Origin: Bacillus rubiinfantis
GTDB taxonomy: Bacteria > Bacillota > Bacilli > Bacillales > Cytobacillaceae
NCBI GenBank assembly: GCA_000752035.1
Contig: CCFE01000011.1
Coordinates: forward strand, 539,933-603,932
Reading direction: 5' to 3'
DNA length: 64,000 nucleotides
Part shown: piece by piece, positions 34,910 through 45,093 of the stretch
Layout: each line of letters begins with the position of its first letter
Numbering within the stretch: the first letter of the stretch is position 1
Program-made: the position numbers and the translations under genes
The notes under the pieces: model-generated
What the model was told of the DNA's origin: nothing
Databases searched by the model: none
What the model saw: only the letters and a program-made list of their open reading frames with translations

Positions 34910-36466
34910 ATGGATTTAACATCACTAATCGCACCTGAACACTTCAATGTTGCTAGTGAAATAACCAAACATGCTTCAGATAAAATTGCCTTAAGATGGG
35001 AGAGCGATTCAGGGGAAGCGAAGACCATCACGTACGATGCGTTAAATCGGCAAGCGAATCAACTTGCCAATGGTTTCACCTCGTTAGGGTTGAAGAAGGG
35101 TGACCGGGTTATTGTTATGACTACCCGCTTGATTGAAACGTATATCATTTACCTTGCCAGCTTAAAGGCCGGACTTATCATCAGTCCCGCCTCAGAATTG
35201 CTGCGGGCCAAGGATTTGGTCTACCGTCTCAACCATTCCGAGGCGAAGGCCGTGATTTGCTACGCTCCTTTTGTCAACGAATTCGAAAAAATTCAAGAAG
35301 CGACACCGTTTTTAAAATATAAGATTGCATTTGACGGCGAGGTTGCCGGTTGGCTCTCGATGACTGAGCTGACGAACGGCCAGCCAGAAGAGTTTACCCA
35401 AGTCGAGACACTGCGCGAGGATGCTGCGTTTTTGGCCTATACATCTGGAACTACAGGCCAGCCAAAAGGCGTTGTTCACACCCATGGCTGGGGCTATGCC
35501 CATATCCGTATCGCCGCACAGTATTGGCTAAATATCGGAGAGAATGATTTTGTCTGGGCTACCGCTGCGCCTGGGTGGCAAAAGTGGGTGTGGAGTCCAT
35601 TTCTATCAATCCTCGGTTCTGGGGCAACCGGATTTGTCTACAATGGCCGCTTCCAGCCTCATACATTTTTGCAGCTGCTGCAGGATCAAAAAATCAATGT
35701 CCTCTGCTGCACGCCTACGGAATATCGGATGATGGCCAAATACGATGACCTGGGAACCTTTGATCTCAGCGCATTGCATACCGCGGTATCTGCAGGTGAG
35801 GCGCTAAATCGCGAGGTCATCGATATTTTTAAAAAGGAATGCGGAATTCTCATCCGCGATGGCTACGGCCAAACAGAAAGTACGTTATTAATTGCTAACG
35901 TCAATAAGGACGAGACCAAGCTCGGTTCGATGGGCCAGCCACTGCTGCCAGAGTTCGTTGAAATCGTTGATGAAAACGGCCAGCCAGCACCGGTTCATCA
36001 AGTCGGCACCATTGCCGTTCGCAAGGAGCTTCCAGCGTTATTTAAGCAATATTATAAAAATCACGAAGCGACTGCGGCGGCGTATTGCGGCGACTATTTC
36101 CTCACTGGAGACCGCGCTTATAAAGATGAAGATAACTATTATTGGTACCAAGGCCGCAAAGATGATGTGATTATCAGCTCCGGCTATACGATTGGGCCAG
36201 TGGAAGTCGAAGATGCATTGATGAAACATAAGGCAGTCAAAGAATGCGCCGTCGTCGCCGCTCCCGACCCAATTCGCGGCAACATCGTCAAAGCCTGCGT
36301 TGTTTTGAAAGAAGGTCTCGTGGGAACGCCAGAATTAACGAAGGACATCCAGCTATTTGTGAAAAACTTAACAGCTCCCTATAAATATCCACGGCAAATC
36401 GAGTACATGGACGCGCTGCCAAAAACCGAATCCGGCAAAATCCGCCGCGTCGACCTGCGAGGTTGA
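34910..36466 (+). CDS. mbcS: acyl-CoA synthetase, MbcS-like
   Basis: 518 aa from the ATG at 34910 (GGAG nine bases upstream). AMP-binding motifs in order: YTSGTTGQPKGVVHTH (P-loop, about 175), DGYGQTES (about 320), LTGDRAYKDEDNYYWYQGRKDD (split over 395-415) and catalytic lysine near the end in PKTESGKIRR. Closest to acetyl-/medium-chain acyl-CoA ligases, especially Bacillus MbcS, which activates branched short-chain acids for fatty acid synthesis. Monocistronic with a strong terminator. Confidence 0.85.
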   Translation: MDLTSLIAPEHFNVASEITKHASDKIALRWESDSGEAKTITYDALNRQANQLANGFTSLGLKKGDRVIVMTTRLIETYIIYLASLKAGLIISPASELLRAKDLVYRLNHSEAKAVICYAPFVNEFEKIQEATPFLKYKIAFDGEVAGWLSMTELTNGQPEEFTQVETLREDAAFLAYTSGTTGQPKGVVHTHGWGYAHIRIAAQYWLNIGENDFVWATAAPGWQKWVWSPFLSILGSGATGFVYNGRFQPHTFLQLLQDQKINVLCCTPTEYRMMAKYDDLGTFDLSALHTAVSAGEALNREVIDIFKKECGILIRDGYGQTESTLLIANVNKDETKLGSMGQPLLPEFVEIVDENGQPAPVHQVGTIAVRKELPALFKQYYKNHEATAAAYCGDYFLTGDRAYKDEDNYYWYQGRKDDVIISSGYTIGPVEVEDALMKHKAVKECAVVAAPDPIRGNIVKACVVLKEGLVGTPELTKDIQLFVKNLTAPYKYPRQIEYMDALPKTESGKIRRVDLRG

Positions 36467-36517
36467 TGAGCCCATCATCTCGATAAAAACCATTTTTAGC
36501 GAATCTTAAGCGAGTTA

Positions 36518-36549
36518 TGCCCTTCACCAAGCCGGTGAAGGGCATTTTT
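36518..36549 (+). terminator. terminator of the acyl-CoA ligase gene
   Basis: TGCCCTTCACC/GGTGAAGGGCA stem followed by five T. Confidence 0.92.
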
Positions 36550-36607
36550 ACTAGTATAATTCCTCTCGCTTGGCTCAGCGTTCAGTGACCGCTAACAGCT
36601 CCAACCA

Positions 36608-36808
36608 CTACCGCTTCTGTCTCGCCAACCATTCATCCTCCAACATGCTCATTTCCCACATATTCCAGTAATCTTCGTTTATTTTGGCTGTATCGCGGAG
36701 TAAACCCGCTTTTTCGTAGCAGGCAATCGCAGCGGTGTTAGAATCGTAAACACCGAGGCTCACCCGATGCTCGATTCTAGTCCATGCAAACGATAAGTGA
36801 GATTTCCC
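36608..36808 (-). pseudogene. C-terminal remnant of a GNAT acetyltransferase
   Basis: Minus-strand frame closed upstream encodes RVSLGVYDSNTAAIACYEKAG and ends EMSMLEDEW and a stop. This is the typical C-terminal third of RimJ/YkkB-like acetyltransferases (V-N-A---YEK-GF). The acyl-CoA loop and N-terminal part are missing and no start is present. Confidence 0.7.
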
Positions 36809-36914
36809 TCATGCCTATCTGTGAAAAATTACATTTATTATACTAAAATAGTAATGGTATAATTGTCATTGGCTGTTAAAAGCTTTTTTAAAAAATATTA
36901 TGGGGGAATAATTT

Positions 36915-37547
36915 GTGAGGTTAGCAAGCAAGAAGTTTTTGACAGGAATAATTACAGTTGTTTTCACAATTGGCATACTAGCTGGCTGTGGTGCACCGAA
37001 GCCGGCAGACACGGTGAACGAATTTTTAACAGCAGTGAAGGATGCCGATTATAAAAAGGCACTAACGTATGTTGATAGTAACAAAGACAGTGAGTTTAAC
37101 CTTTCCGAGCTTTCGAAAAAAACCGAGGGCGAAATCGATGGCATGAAAATTTTTAACGCCATCGCCAAAAGCTATAAATTTGAAAAGCCCGAAGAAGTTT
37201 CAACAGATGGTGACAAGGCCAAGGTAAAGGTGAAAATCACTTCTGTTGACATGCAAATTGCCTTGTCGCAAACGATTAGTGAAGTCATGCCAATGGCGTT
37301 CGCCAGTGCCTTTAGTGAAGATCAAGCGGCAACGGATAAACAGATGGAAAAACTAATGGAAGGCACTCTTATGAAGAACCTTTCTCCCAAAAATGCCACG
37401 ATGGCCACTCGTAATGTAACCTTAAACTTGAAAAAAGACAAAGAGGGAAATTACAAAATCGTTGCCGACAATCAATTAATGGAAGCTATTTTAGCTAACG
37501 CCAAAGATATTAACGACATGTTCGATGAAATGGATAACGGCAAGTAA
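36915..37547 (+). CDS. lipoprotein with DUF4878/DUF5105-like domain
   Basis: 210 aa. GTG start after GGGGGAATAA. Lipobox ILAGC places the lipidated cysteine at residue 25. The rest begins KPADTVNEFLTAVKDADYKKALTYVD, a pattern common to exported NTF2-like DUF4878/DUF5105 domains. No catalytic site visible. Attached to the outer face of the membrane; function unknown. Confidence 0.8.
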   Translation: MRLASKKFLTGIITVVFTIGILAGCGAPKPADTVNEFLTAVKDADYKKALTYVDSNKDSEFNLSELSKKTEGEIDGMKIFNAIAKSYKFEKPEEVSTDGDKAKVKVKITSVDMQIALSQTISEVMPMAFASAFSEDQAATDKQMEKLMEGTLMKNLSPKNATMATRNVTLNLKKDKEGNYKIVADNQLMEAILANAKDINDMFDEMDNGK

Positions 37548-37587
37548 GCAGGGCACCGGCCATTTTGGGATCAAAATCGTAAGGCAA

Positions 37588-37618
37588 ATAGGGTGAGAAA
37601 TCGCACCCTATTTTTTGT
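37588..37618 (+). terminator. terminator of the lipoprotein gene
   Basis: ATAGGGTG/CACCCTAT stem followed by six T. Confidence 0.85.
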
Positions 37619-37661
37619 AACAATGTTTTTGACGAATAACTATTCTCTATCTTAAAAATTT

Positions 37662-40442
37662 CCATTTGACTCTTCTGTGTTAGACGGAGAAATTCCGTTT
37701 ATCTCGGGAAATACTACTATTTCCCTTGAATTAAGGGAAGCTTTTCCGCTTATATGATCCAAATCCTTGGATTTTGCCTTTTTTGAAGGTAGTAAGCGGA
37801 ATTTCTACCCTTATATCTCCCCTTTAAGCCGCAAAATTTTCATTAGACGGAAATTCTCCGCTTATGCTTCTCCACCCTATCCTTTGGCAACTTCCATTTG
37901 ACTCCTCTGTGTTAGACGGAGAAATTCCGTTTATCTCGGGAAATACTACTATTTCCCTTGAATTAAGGGAAGCTTTTCCGCTTATATGATCCAAATCCTT
38001 GGATTTTGCCTTTTTTGAAGGTAGTAAGCGGAATTTCTACCCTTATATCTCCCCTTTAAGCCGCAAAATTTTCATTAGACGGAAATTCTCCGCTTATGCT
38101 TCTCCACCCTATCCTTTGGCAACTTCCATTTGACTCCTCTGTGTTAGACGGAGAAATTCCGTTTATCTCGGGAAATACTACTATTTCCCTTGAATTAAGG
38201 GAAGCTTTTCCGCTTATATGATCCAAATCCTTGGATTTTGCCTTTTTTGAAGGTAGTAAGCGGAATTTCTACCCTTATATCTCCCCTTTAAGCCGCAAAA
38301 TTTTCATTAGACGGAAATTCTCCGCTTATGCTTCTCCACCCTATCCTTTGGCAACTTCCATTTGACTCCTCTGTGTTAGACGGAGAAATTCCGTTTATCT
38401 CGGGAAATACTACTATTTCCCTTGAATTAAGGGAAGCTTTTCCGCTTATATGATCCAAATCCTTGGATTTTGCCTTTTTTGAAGGTAGTAAGCGGAATTT
38501 CTACCCTTATATCTCCCCTTTAAGCCGCAAAATTTTCATTAGACGGAAATTCTCCGCTTATGCTTCTCCACCCTATCCTTTGGCAACTTCCATTTGACTC
38601 CTCTGTGTTAGACGGAGAAATTCCGTTTATCTCGGGAAATACTACTATTTCCCTTGAATTAAGGGAAGTTTTTCCGCTTATATGATCCAAATCCTTGGAT
38701 TTTGCCTTTTTTGAAGGTAGTAAGCGGAATTTCTACCCTTATATCTCCCCTTTAAGCCGCAAAATTTTCATTAGACGGAAATTCTCCGCTTATGCTTCTC
38801 AACCCTATCCTTTGGCAACTTCCATTTGACTCTTCTGTGTTAGACGGAGAAATTCCGTTTATCTCAGGAAATACTACTATTTCCCTTGAATTAAGGGAAG
38901 CTTTTCCGCTTATATGATCCAAATCCTTGGATTTTGCCTTTTTTGAAGGTAGTAAGCGGAATTTCTACCCTTATATCTCCCCTTTAAGCCGCAAAATTTT
39001 CATTAGACGGAAATTCTCCGCTTATGCTTCTCCACCCTATCCTTTGGCAACTTCCATTTGACTCCTCTGTGTTAGACGGAGAAATTCCGTTTATCTCGGG
39101 AAATACTACTATTTCCCTTGAATTAAGGGAAGCTTTTCCGCTTATATGATCCAAATCCTTGGATTTTGCCTTTTTTGAAGGTAGTAAGCGGAATTTCTAC
39201 CCTTATATCTCCCCTTTAAGCCGCAAAATTTTCATTAGACGGAAATTCTCCGCTTATGCTTCTCCACCCTATCCTTTGGCAACTTCCATTTGACTCCTCT
39301 GTGTTAGACGGAGAAATTCCGTTTATCTCGGGAAATACTACTATTTCCCTTGAATTAAGGGAAGCTTTTCCGCTTATATGATCCAAATCCTTGGATTTTG
39401 CCTTTTTTGAAGGTAGTAAGCGGAATTTCTACCCTTATATCTCCCCTTTAAGCCGCAAAATTTTCATTAGACGGAAATTCTCCGCTTATGCTTCTCCACC
39501 CTATCCTTTGGCAACTTCCATTTGACTCCTCTGTGTTAGACGGAGAAATTCCGTTTATCTCGGGAAATACTACTATTTCCCTTGAATTAAGGGAAGCTTT
39601 TCCGCTTATATGATCCAAATCCTTGGATTTTGCCTTTTTTGAAGGTAGTAAGCGGAATTTCTACCCTTATATCTCCCCTTTAAGCCGCAAAATTTTCATT
39701 AGACGGAAATTCTCCGCTTATGCTTCTCCACCCTATCCTTTGGCAACTTCCATTTGACTCCTCTGTGTTAGACGGAGAAATTCCGTTTATCTCGGGAAAT
39801 ACTACTATTTCCCTTGAATTAAGGGAAGCTTTTCCGCTTATATGATCCAAATCCTTGGATTTTGCCTTTTTTGAAGGTAGTAAGCGGAATTTCTACCCTT
39901 ATATCTCCCCTTTAAGCCGCAAAATTTTCATTAGACGGAAATTCTCCGCTTATGCTTCTCCACCCTATCCTTTGGCAACTTCCATTTGACTCCTCTGTGT
40001 TAGACGGAGAAATTCCGTTTATCTCGGGAAATACTACTATTTCCCTTGAATTAAGGGAAGCTTTTCCGCTTATATGATCCAAATCCTTGGATTTTGCCTT
40101 TTTTGAAGGTAGTAAGCGGAATTTCTACCCTTATATCTCCCCTTTAAGCCGCAAAATTTTCATTAGACGGAAATTCTCCGCTTATGCTTCTCCACCCTAT
40201 CCTTTGGCAACTTCCATTTGACTCCTCTGTGTTAGACGGAGAAATTCCGTTTATCTCGGGAAATACTACTATTTCCCTTGAATTAAGGGAAGCTTTTCCG
40301 CTTATATGATCCAAATCCTTGGATTTTGCCTTTTTTGAAGGTAGTAAGCGGAATTTCTACCCTTATATCTCCCCTTTAAGCCGCAAAATTTTCATTAGAC
40401 GGAAATTCTCCGCTTATGCTTCTCCACCCTATCCTTTGGCAA
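37662..40442. repeat. tandem array of twelve 232-bp non-coding repeats
   Basis: The phrase GACGGAGAAATTCCG begins at 37683, 37915, 38147, 38379, 38611, 38843, 39075, 39307, 39539, 39771, 40003 and 40235, every 232 bp. Copies are nearly identical; single-base variants appear near 38669 and 38867, plus a few others. Each unit holds small palindromes (CGGAGAAATTCCG, GGGAAAT-N6-ATTTCCC, CGGAAATTCTCCG) and CCGCTTAT words about 51 and 62 bp apart. Diverged single copies lie at 7744 and 48960. No ORF with an RBS. The array fills nearly all of 37548-40619. Confidence 0.97.
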
Positions 40443-40619
40443 TTACCATGCTTTTCATAAGTTATGTAACCTGTTTACCTTCTTTTTTGCACGGTGAAAG
40501 AGAACCCGTTTCCATTAAGATTGGTGCCTTACCTTTTGTAAAAATTTGAACTTTACCACAAGAGGGATTATATTCAAGAAGAACAGTTCTACCCCATTTC
40601 GTAAAGGGAGAAATTAGAT
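40443..40619. other. continuation of the repeat element and promoter region
   Basis: TTTTCATAAGTTATGTAACCTG at 40452 matches the sequence following the single repeat copy at 7744, so the ancestral element was longer than one array unit. Promoter-like sequence for the gene at 40620 follows. Confidence 0.6.
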
Positions 40620-41285
40620 ATGACTCGAAAAGCTATTGTTGTCGGGGCCACCGGGTTAATAGGCAAGGAGCTTGTACAACTGCTCCTAAACGACCCTGCA
40701 TATACTACCGTGACAGTCTTGGCCCGCCGTACAACCGGACTGACCCATTCAAAACTCCATGAAAAAATCATCAACTTTGACGATTTACAGCAAATCGATA
40801 CCAATTTTACCGGAGCCGATGTTTTTTGCACGTTGGGAACGACCATCAAGAAGGCTGGCAGTCAAGATGCTTTCCGGCAGGTTGACTACTCCTATCCGCT
40901 CACATTAGGAAAAATGGCAAAGACAAAGGGGGCAAAACAATTTTTACTGATATCGTCGATGGGGGCAAACCCCAAATCACGAGCATTTTACACCCACATA
41001 AAGGGAGAAATCGAGGCCGCATTACAGCAACTCGCACTTCCGGGGTTAAGCATCTTCCGGCCCTCACTGTTGCTAGGAAACCGCGCGGAATTTCGTTTTG
41101 GAGAAGTGATGGCAGCCATGCTTTCAAAGCCGTTATCACCGTTATTCATCGGGCCGCTCCGAAAATACCGACCTATTCAAGCACGGACGGTCGCCAAAGC
41201 TATGATTTACACAGCGAAAAGAAATCAATCCGGAACCCATGTCTATGAATCCGAACAGATTGCCCAGATGGGTGAACATTCATGA
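40620..41285 (+). CDS. atypical short-chain dehydrogenase (NAD(P)H-binding), HTATIP2-like
   Basis: 221 aa. Rossmann motif VVGATGLIGKELV at residues 7-19 and the conserved FLLISSMGANPKS and YTHIKGEIE (Tyr/Lys pair) of atypical SDRs in the oxidoreductase/NmrA group. A C-terminal IFRPSLLLG segment matches the family. Substrate unknown. ATG with AAGGGAG upstream; adjacent to a small basic ORF. Confidence 0.85.
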   Translation: MTRKAIVVGATGLIGKELVQLLLNDPAYTTVTVLARRTTGLTHSKLHEKIINFDDLQQIDTNFTGADVFCTLGTTIKKAGSQDAFRQVDYSYPLTLGKMAKTKGAKQFLLISSMGANPKSRAFYTHIKGEIEAALQQLALPGLSIFRPSLLLGNRAEFRFGEVMAAMLSKPLSPLFIGPLRKYRPIQARTVAKAMIYTAKRNQSGTHVYESEQIAQMGEHS

Positions 41286-41348
41286 GAACGGTAGTTATCC
41301 TAATCTGAATCATATCGGTATATAATAGATATCAAAAAGGGGTTAATC

Positions 41349-41498
41349 ATGAAATTCAAACAGAAAAAGAAGCGAGAGCAGGAGCGAAAAAAATGGGATT
41401 GGTTTTTCGATCTATTTGATGTAATCGAAATCATTGGTCAGCTTCTCTTCTGGCTGGTACGCGGAATGATTCGCTTAATTTCTAAGCTAATACCTTGA
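41349..41498 (+). CDS. small basic membrane-associated protein (49 aa)
   Basis: Too short for usual gene calls, but ATG has AAAAGGGG seven bases upstream. The N-terminus is very basic (KFKQKKKREQERKK), followed by an amphipathic-hydrophobic helix (FDLFDVIEIIGQLLFWLV). It probably binds the membrane surface. Not recognised. Confidence 0.6.
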   Translation: MKFKQKKKREQERKKWDWFFDLFDVIEIIGQLLFWLVRGMIRLISKLIP

Positions 41499-41544
41499 TA
41501 CCTTTTAGACCATCATCGCGAGCAGAGATTACTAATTTTCTTTC

Positions 41545-41574
41545 TTGACAATCCCCACCACATCTGCCATACTA
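41545..41574 (+). promoter_or_regulatory. promoter of the codBA operon
   Basis: TTGACA at 41545 with CATACT/ATACTA about 17-18 bases downstream. Transcription would begin near 41580, just before the PyrR-binding loop. Confidence 0.55.
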
Positions 41575-41602
41575 TTGTTAAATTTCATACTGGTACCTTT
41601 AA

Positions 41603-41731
41603 TTTCAGTCCCGTGAGGCTGACAAGGACAACGGAAATGGTGATAATGGTGTGTGTTTCGGCTCTGCCCAACCGCGCCTTAGCACCAATGGAAAAAGCTT
41701 CTTGTCGAAAACGGCAAGGAGCTTTTTTTCA
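41603..41731 (+). promoter_or_regulatory. PyrR-dependent attenuator
   Basis: 41605-41635 contains AGTCC-GTGAGGCT-ACAAGG-CAACGGA, matching the PyrR anti-antiterminator loop consensus of pyr leaders. A terminator follows (AAAAAGCTTCTTG/CAAGGAGCTTTTT, 41692-41730, then T run). The sequence between can pair with the terminator's 5' arm as antiterminator. PyrR bound to UMP should favour termination, so codBA is repressed when pyrimidine nucleotides are abundant. Confidence 0.88.
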
Positions 41732-41828
41732 TGTTGCCGGCCAGCGCCACAATCTACGTCGCCTGCGCCCTCCATCGAAGGTTTCCTTCGGTACCAGTTC
41801 AAACCAAATAGAATCTGGAGGAATTGGT

Positions 41829-43091
41829 ATGAAAAAAGTAGATTTAGATTTTTCATTGCAGCCTGTACCGCAGGCAAATCGGAATGGTTTTTGGAATATG
41901 CTCGTTGTCATGCTCGGAATGACTTTTTTCTCAGCAAGTATGATGGCTGGCGGGTCACTGGCGCAGGGCTTAAGTTTTTCACAGTTTATCGTGATCGTTC
42001 TCGCCGGTAACCTGATTCTCGGCATCTATACCGGAGCACTTGCGTTTATCGCCGCAAAAACTGGCTTATCCACTCACTTGCTGGCTCGTTACGCATTCGG
42101 GGAAAAAGGCTCCTACTTATCTTCGTTTCTACTAGCTTCCACTCAAGTCGGCTGGTTCGGGGTCGGGGTAGCGATGTTTGCGATTCCCGTACAAAAAGTG
42201 ACTGGCTTAGATACATATCTGCTCATCGCCATTGCCGGATTGGCCATGACAGCCACAGCTTTCTTTGGTATTAAGGCCCTGGCGATTCTTAGCTTTATCG
42301 CCTGCCCATCAATCGCCGTCTTAGGTGGGTTCTCCATGTTCAAAGCAACTGATACCATCGGCGGCTTTCAGGAATTATTCAACTTTCAGCCAAGCACAAC
42401 GATGGGTCTTGCCGCTGCCTTAACGATTTGCATCGGTTCCTTTATCAGTGCGGGCTCGCTGACACCGGACTTTGCCCGCTTCGCTAAAACGAAACGCTCC
42501 GCGGTCACTTCTACGGTGATTGCCTTCTTCATCGGCAATTCGTTAATGTTTCTTTTTGGCGCAGTGGGAACGATTGTTACGGGTAAGTCAGACATTTCTG
42601 AAGTGATGTTTGTCCAAGGATTAATGGTACCGGCGATTATCGTGCTCGGCTTTAACATCTGGACGACGAATGACAATGCCCTGTATGCTTCCGGTCTCGG
42701 ATTCTCCAACATTACAAAAATTAAAAAAAGCAAGCTCGTTATTGTGAACGGAATCGTCGGTACGATTGCCGCCATGTGGCTATATAACAATTTTACCGGC
42801 TTCCTCACAATTTTGGGTTCAGCACTGCCGCCAATCGGTGCGATTATCTTGGCTGACTACTTCATCGTAAACCGCGGCAAATACCCAAGCTTCGAGGGAA
42901 TGAAATTCAAAGCCGTTAACTGGACAGCGATTTTAGCCTGGGTGGTTGGAGTTGCGCTCGCAAAATACATGCCTGGCATCCCGCCAATCAACGGACTTTT
43001 AGGAGCAGCGGTCATTTATGTCGCCGCCACCAAAGTAATGGCCTTAGGAAAAGCTTCATCACTGACAACTGAAGTAGAAAAGGTGGGGTAA
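41829..43091 (+). CDS. codB: cytosine permease, NCS1 family
   Basis: 420 aa from the ATG at 41829 (CTGGAGGAA upstream); the open frame before it runs through the attenuator and is not coding. Twelve predicted transmembrane helices, with NCS1 features such as NRNGFWNMLVVMLGMTFF near the N-terminus, ICIGSFISAGSLTPDFARF (about 200) and NIWTTNDNALYASGLGFSN (about 285). Imports cytosine with a cation. Followed three bases later by the deaminase gene. Confidence 0.92.
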   Translation: MKKVDLDFSLQPVPQANRNGFWNMLVVMLGMTFFSASMMAGGSLAQGLSFSQFIVIVLAGNLILGIYTGALAFIAAKTGLSTHLLARYAFGEKGSYLSSFLLASTQVGWFGVGVAMFAIPVQKVTGLDTYLLIAIAGLAMTATAFFGIKALAILSFIACPSIAVLGGFSMFKATDTIGGFQELFNFQPSTTMGLAAALTICIGSFISAGSLTPDFARFAKTKRSAVTSTVIAFFIGNSLMFLFGAVGTIVTGKSDISEVMFVQGLMVPAIIVLGFNIWTTNDNALYASGLGFSNITKIKKSKLVIVNGIVGTIAAMWLYNNFTGFLTILGSALPPIGAIILADYFIVNRGKYPSFEGMKFKAVNWTAILAWVVGVALAKYMPGIPPINGLLGAAVIYVAATKVMALGKASSLTTEVEKVG

Positions 43092-43094
43092 TTC

Positions 43095-44363
43095 ATGATT
43101 ATAAAAAATGCAAAACTACGAGGTAAAGAGGGTCTTTGGCACATCGCGATTGCGGAGGGAAAAATTACTGCCATTACCACCGAGGAAATCGACACGACCT
43201 ATGAAGAGGTCATCGATGCAGCTGGCGACCTTGTCCTTCCGCCATTCATCGAGCCACATATTCATCTAGACACAACGCTGACGGCCGGCGAACCAGAGTG
43301 GAACAAGAGCGGAACCTTATTCGAAGGAATTCAGCGCTGGGCCCAGCGCAAGGAAACCTTAACCCACGAAGATGTAAAAACAAGAGCAAAAACGGCGTTA
43401 AAATGGCAAATGGCCCAAGGCATTCAGCATGTTCGCACCCATGTTGATGTCACCGACCCAGAGCTGACAGCACTAAAGGCAATGCTCGAGGTAAAAGAAG
43501 AAATGGCGCCATTTATCGACTTGCAGCTTGTTGCCTTTCCTCAGGAGGGAATCCTCTCCTATCCAAATGGTGTCGAGCTAATGGAAGAAGCGTTAAAAAT
43601 GGGTGCCGATGTCGTCGGTGGCATCCCCCATTTCGAATTCACAAGAGAATATGGCGTTGATTCATTGAAAAAGGCATTTGACTTAGCAGAAAAATATGAT
43701 CGCCTCGTCGACATCCACTGTGATGAAATCGATGATGAGCAGTCGCGATTTGTTGAGGTGGTTGCCAAAGAAGCGTTTGAACGCGGCTTGGGTTCTCGCG
43801 TCACCGCCAGCCACACAACAGCAATGGGTTCCTACAATGACGCCTACACTTATAAATTATTCAGACTGCTCAAGCTAGCCGACCTGAACTTTGTTGCCAA
43901 TCCGCTCGTGAATATTCACCTGCAAGGCCGCTTCGACAGCTATCCAAAGCGCCGCGGCGTCACCAGAGTGAAGGAACTACTCGAAGCTGGATTAAATGTT
44001 TGCTTCGGACACGACGATATTTTCGACCCATGGTACCCGCTAGGCACCGGCAACATGCTTCAGGTACTACATATGGGCATTCATGTTACACAATTAATGG
44101 GCTATGACCAAATCGTCAACTCAATTGATTTGATTACAAAAAACAGTGCCCGGACGCTGAACATTGAGGAGCAGTACGGAATCGAAACCGGCAAGCCAGC
44201 AAACCTGATTGTGCTTGCGGCGGAAAACGAATACGAAGCTATCCGCAAACAAGCACCAATCCGCTATTCGATTCGTGCCGGTAAGATGCTTGCCGAGACT
44301 AAGCCTAGTGAGACAACGATTTCATTCCAAGGGTCAGCGGAAAGAGTCACGTTTAGCAGATAA
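43095..44363 (+). CDS. codA: cytosine deaminase
   Basis: 422 aa, amidohydrolase fold of CodA. Metal ligands in EPHIHLD (H55, H57), DIHCDEIDD (about 212-220), ASHTTAMGSY (about 240) and FGHDDIFDPW (about 307). Converts cytosine to uracil and ammonia, feeding uracil salvage through Upp. Co-transcribed with the permease and controlled by the PyrR attenuator upstream. Confidence 0.93.
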   Translation: MIIKNAKLRGKEGLWHIAIAEGKITAITTEEIDTTYEEVIDAAGDLVLPPFIEPHIHLDTTLTAGEPEWNKSGTLFEGIQRWAQRKETLTHEDVKTRAKTALKWQMAQGIQHVRTHVDVTDPELTALKAMLEVKEEMAPFIDLQLVAFPQEGILSYPNGVELMEEALKMGADVVGGIPHFEFTREYGVDSLKKAFDLAEKYDRLVDIHCDEIDDEQSRFVEVVAKEAFERGLGSRVTASHTTAMGSYNDAYTYKLFRLLKLADLNFVANPLVNIHLQGRFDSYPKRRGVTRVKELLEAGLNVCFGHDDIFDPWYPLGTGNMLQVLHMGIHVTQLMGYDQIVNSIDLITKNSARTLNIEEQYGIETGKPANLIVLAAENEYEAIRKQAPIRYSIRAGKMLAETKPSETTISFQGSAERVTFSR

Positions 44364-44394
44364 TATATAATAGTAGATACACGGTTCAAGCAGT

Positions 44395-44439
44395 AAACGG
44401 CCTCCATCTCGTAATGAGGATGAGGCCGTTTATTTTTTT
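44395..44439 (+). terminator. terminator of codBA
   Basis: AAACGGCCTC/GAGGCCGTTT stem followed by ATTTTTTT. Confidence 0.92.
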
Positions 44440-45093
44440 CATTGATCCCTTATAAATCAATTCTGTCTATTCCAAAGAGTTTTATTAAAGATACGTAAAT
44501 AATCGTGATTGCGCCCTTTTACCCTCCAATTCAAAGCCAAAAAACGCGTTTTCCTCTCCAAAATGGCGCCAAAAGGGATTTTTCGCTCATTGGCCTACTT
44601 CTTTTAAACATAGTAATTTATAGGTACATCGGTGTAAAGAGATCGGTAAGGCAGCTTGACTTGGAGAAATTCGACAAGAATTTATGCGATTTGACACAAA
44701 CATGTTAAAATTGGCTCCCATTTGATTACTAAATTGGTAATATTTTATGCTATGCTAAACTTGTTGTTTAAAAATTTTCAAAACTTACATTCACCTTCTG
44801 TTCATCACATCTAGAAAGCTTCTAGTCAGTCACTAATTTTTCTACATTTTATGCTCGGTTTTTCACATATTTCTATGGCATCAGTTATTATACCGCCTAC
44901 AAGACTGTTTTGTTTTACATAAATAAGCAATTCACCTTGTAAGAACTACTACCTATCGTTTCGGGGGGTGCGTAAAATTGGTGTTGCAAGATAAGATAGG
45001 CCACGAGCCTTAGGCAGTGTTGTTTAGACTTAAAATATTGGGAACACAACATTCTTACATATAACGAAAGTCTGGAGAGGAGAACCAGGAGAA
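44440..45093. other. long AT-rich leader region of the comK paralogue
   Basis: No ORF with an RBS. Contains GCGCCCTTTT ... GGCGCCAAAAGGG complementarity around 44513-44577, AT-rich promoter-like stretches around 44720-44790, and GTGTTG/CACAAC arms at about 45017-45050 in the transcript leader. ComK-type AAAA-N5-TTTT boxes were looked for and not found convincingly. Confidence 0.5.

Noticed and set aside
37662..40442. CRISPR array
   Set aside because: The whole 232-bp unit is repeated with no variable spacers, and no cas genes are present.
41613..41828. N-terminal extension of the cytosine permease frame
   Set aside because: It lies inside the PyrR attenuator and terminator; a strong RBS sits before the ATG at 41829.
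44440..45093. ComK autoregulatory boxes upstream of the comK paralogue
   Set aside because: Several A and T runs exist, but no pair of AAAA-N5-TTTT boxes at the required spacing was found by eye.
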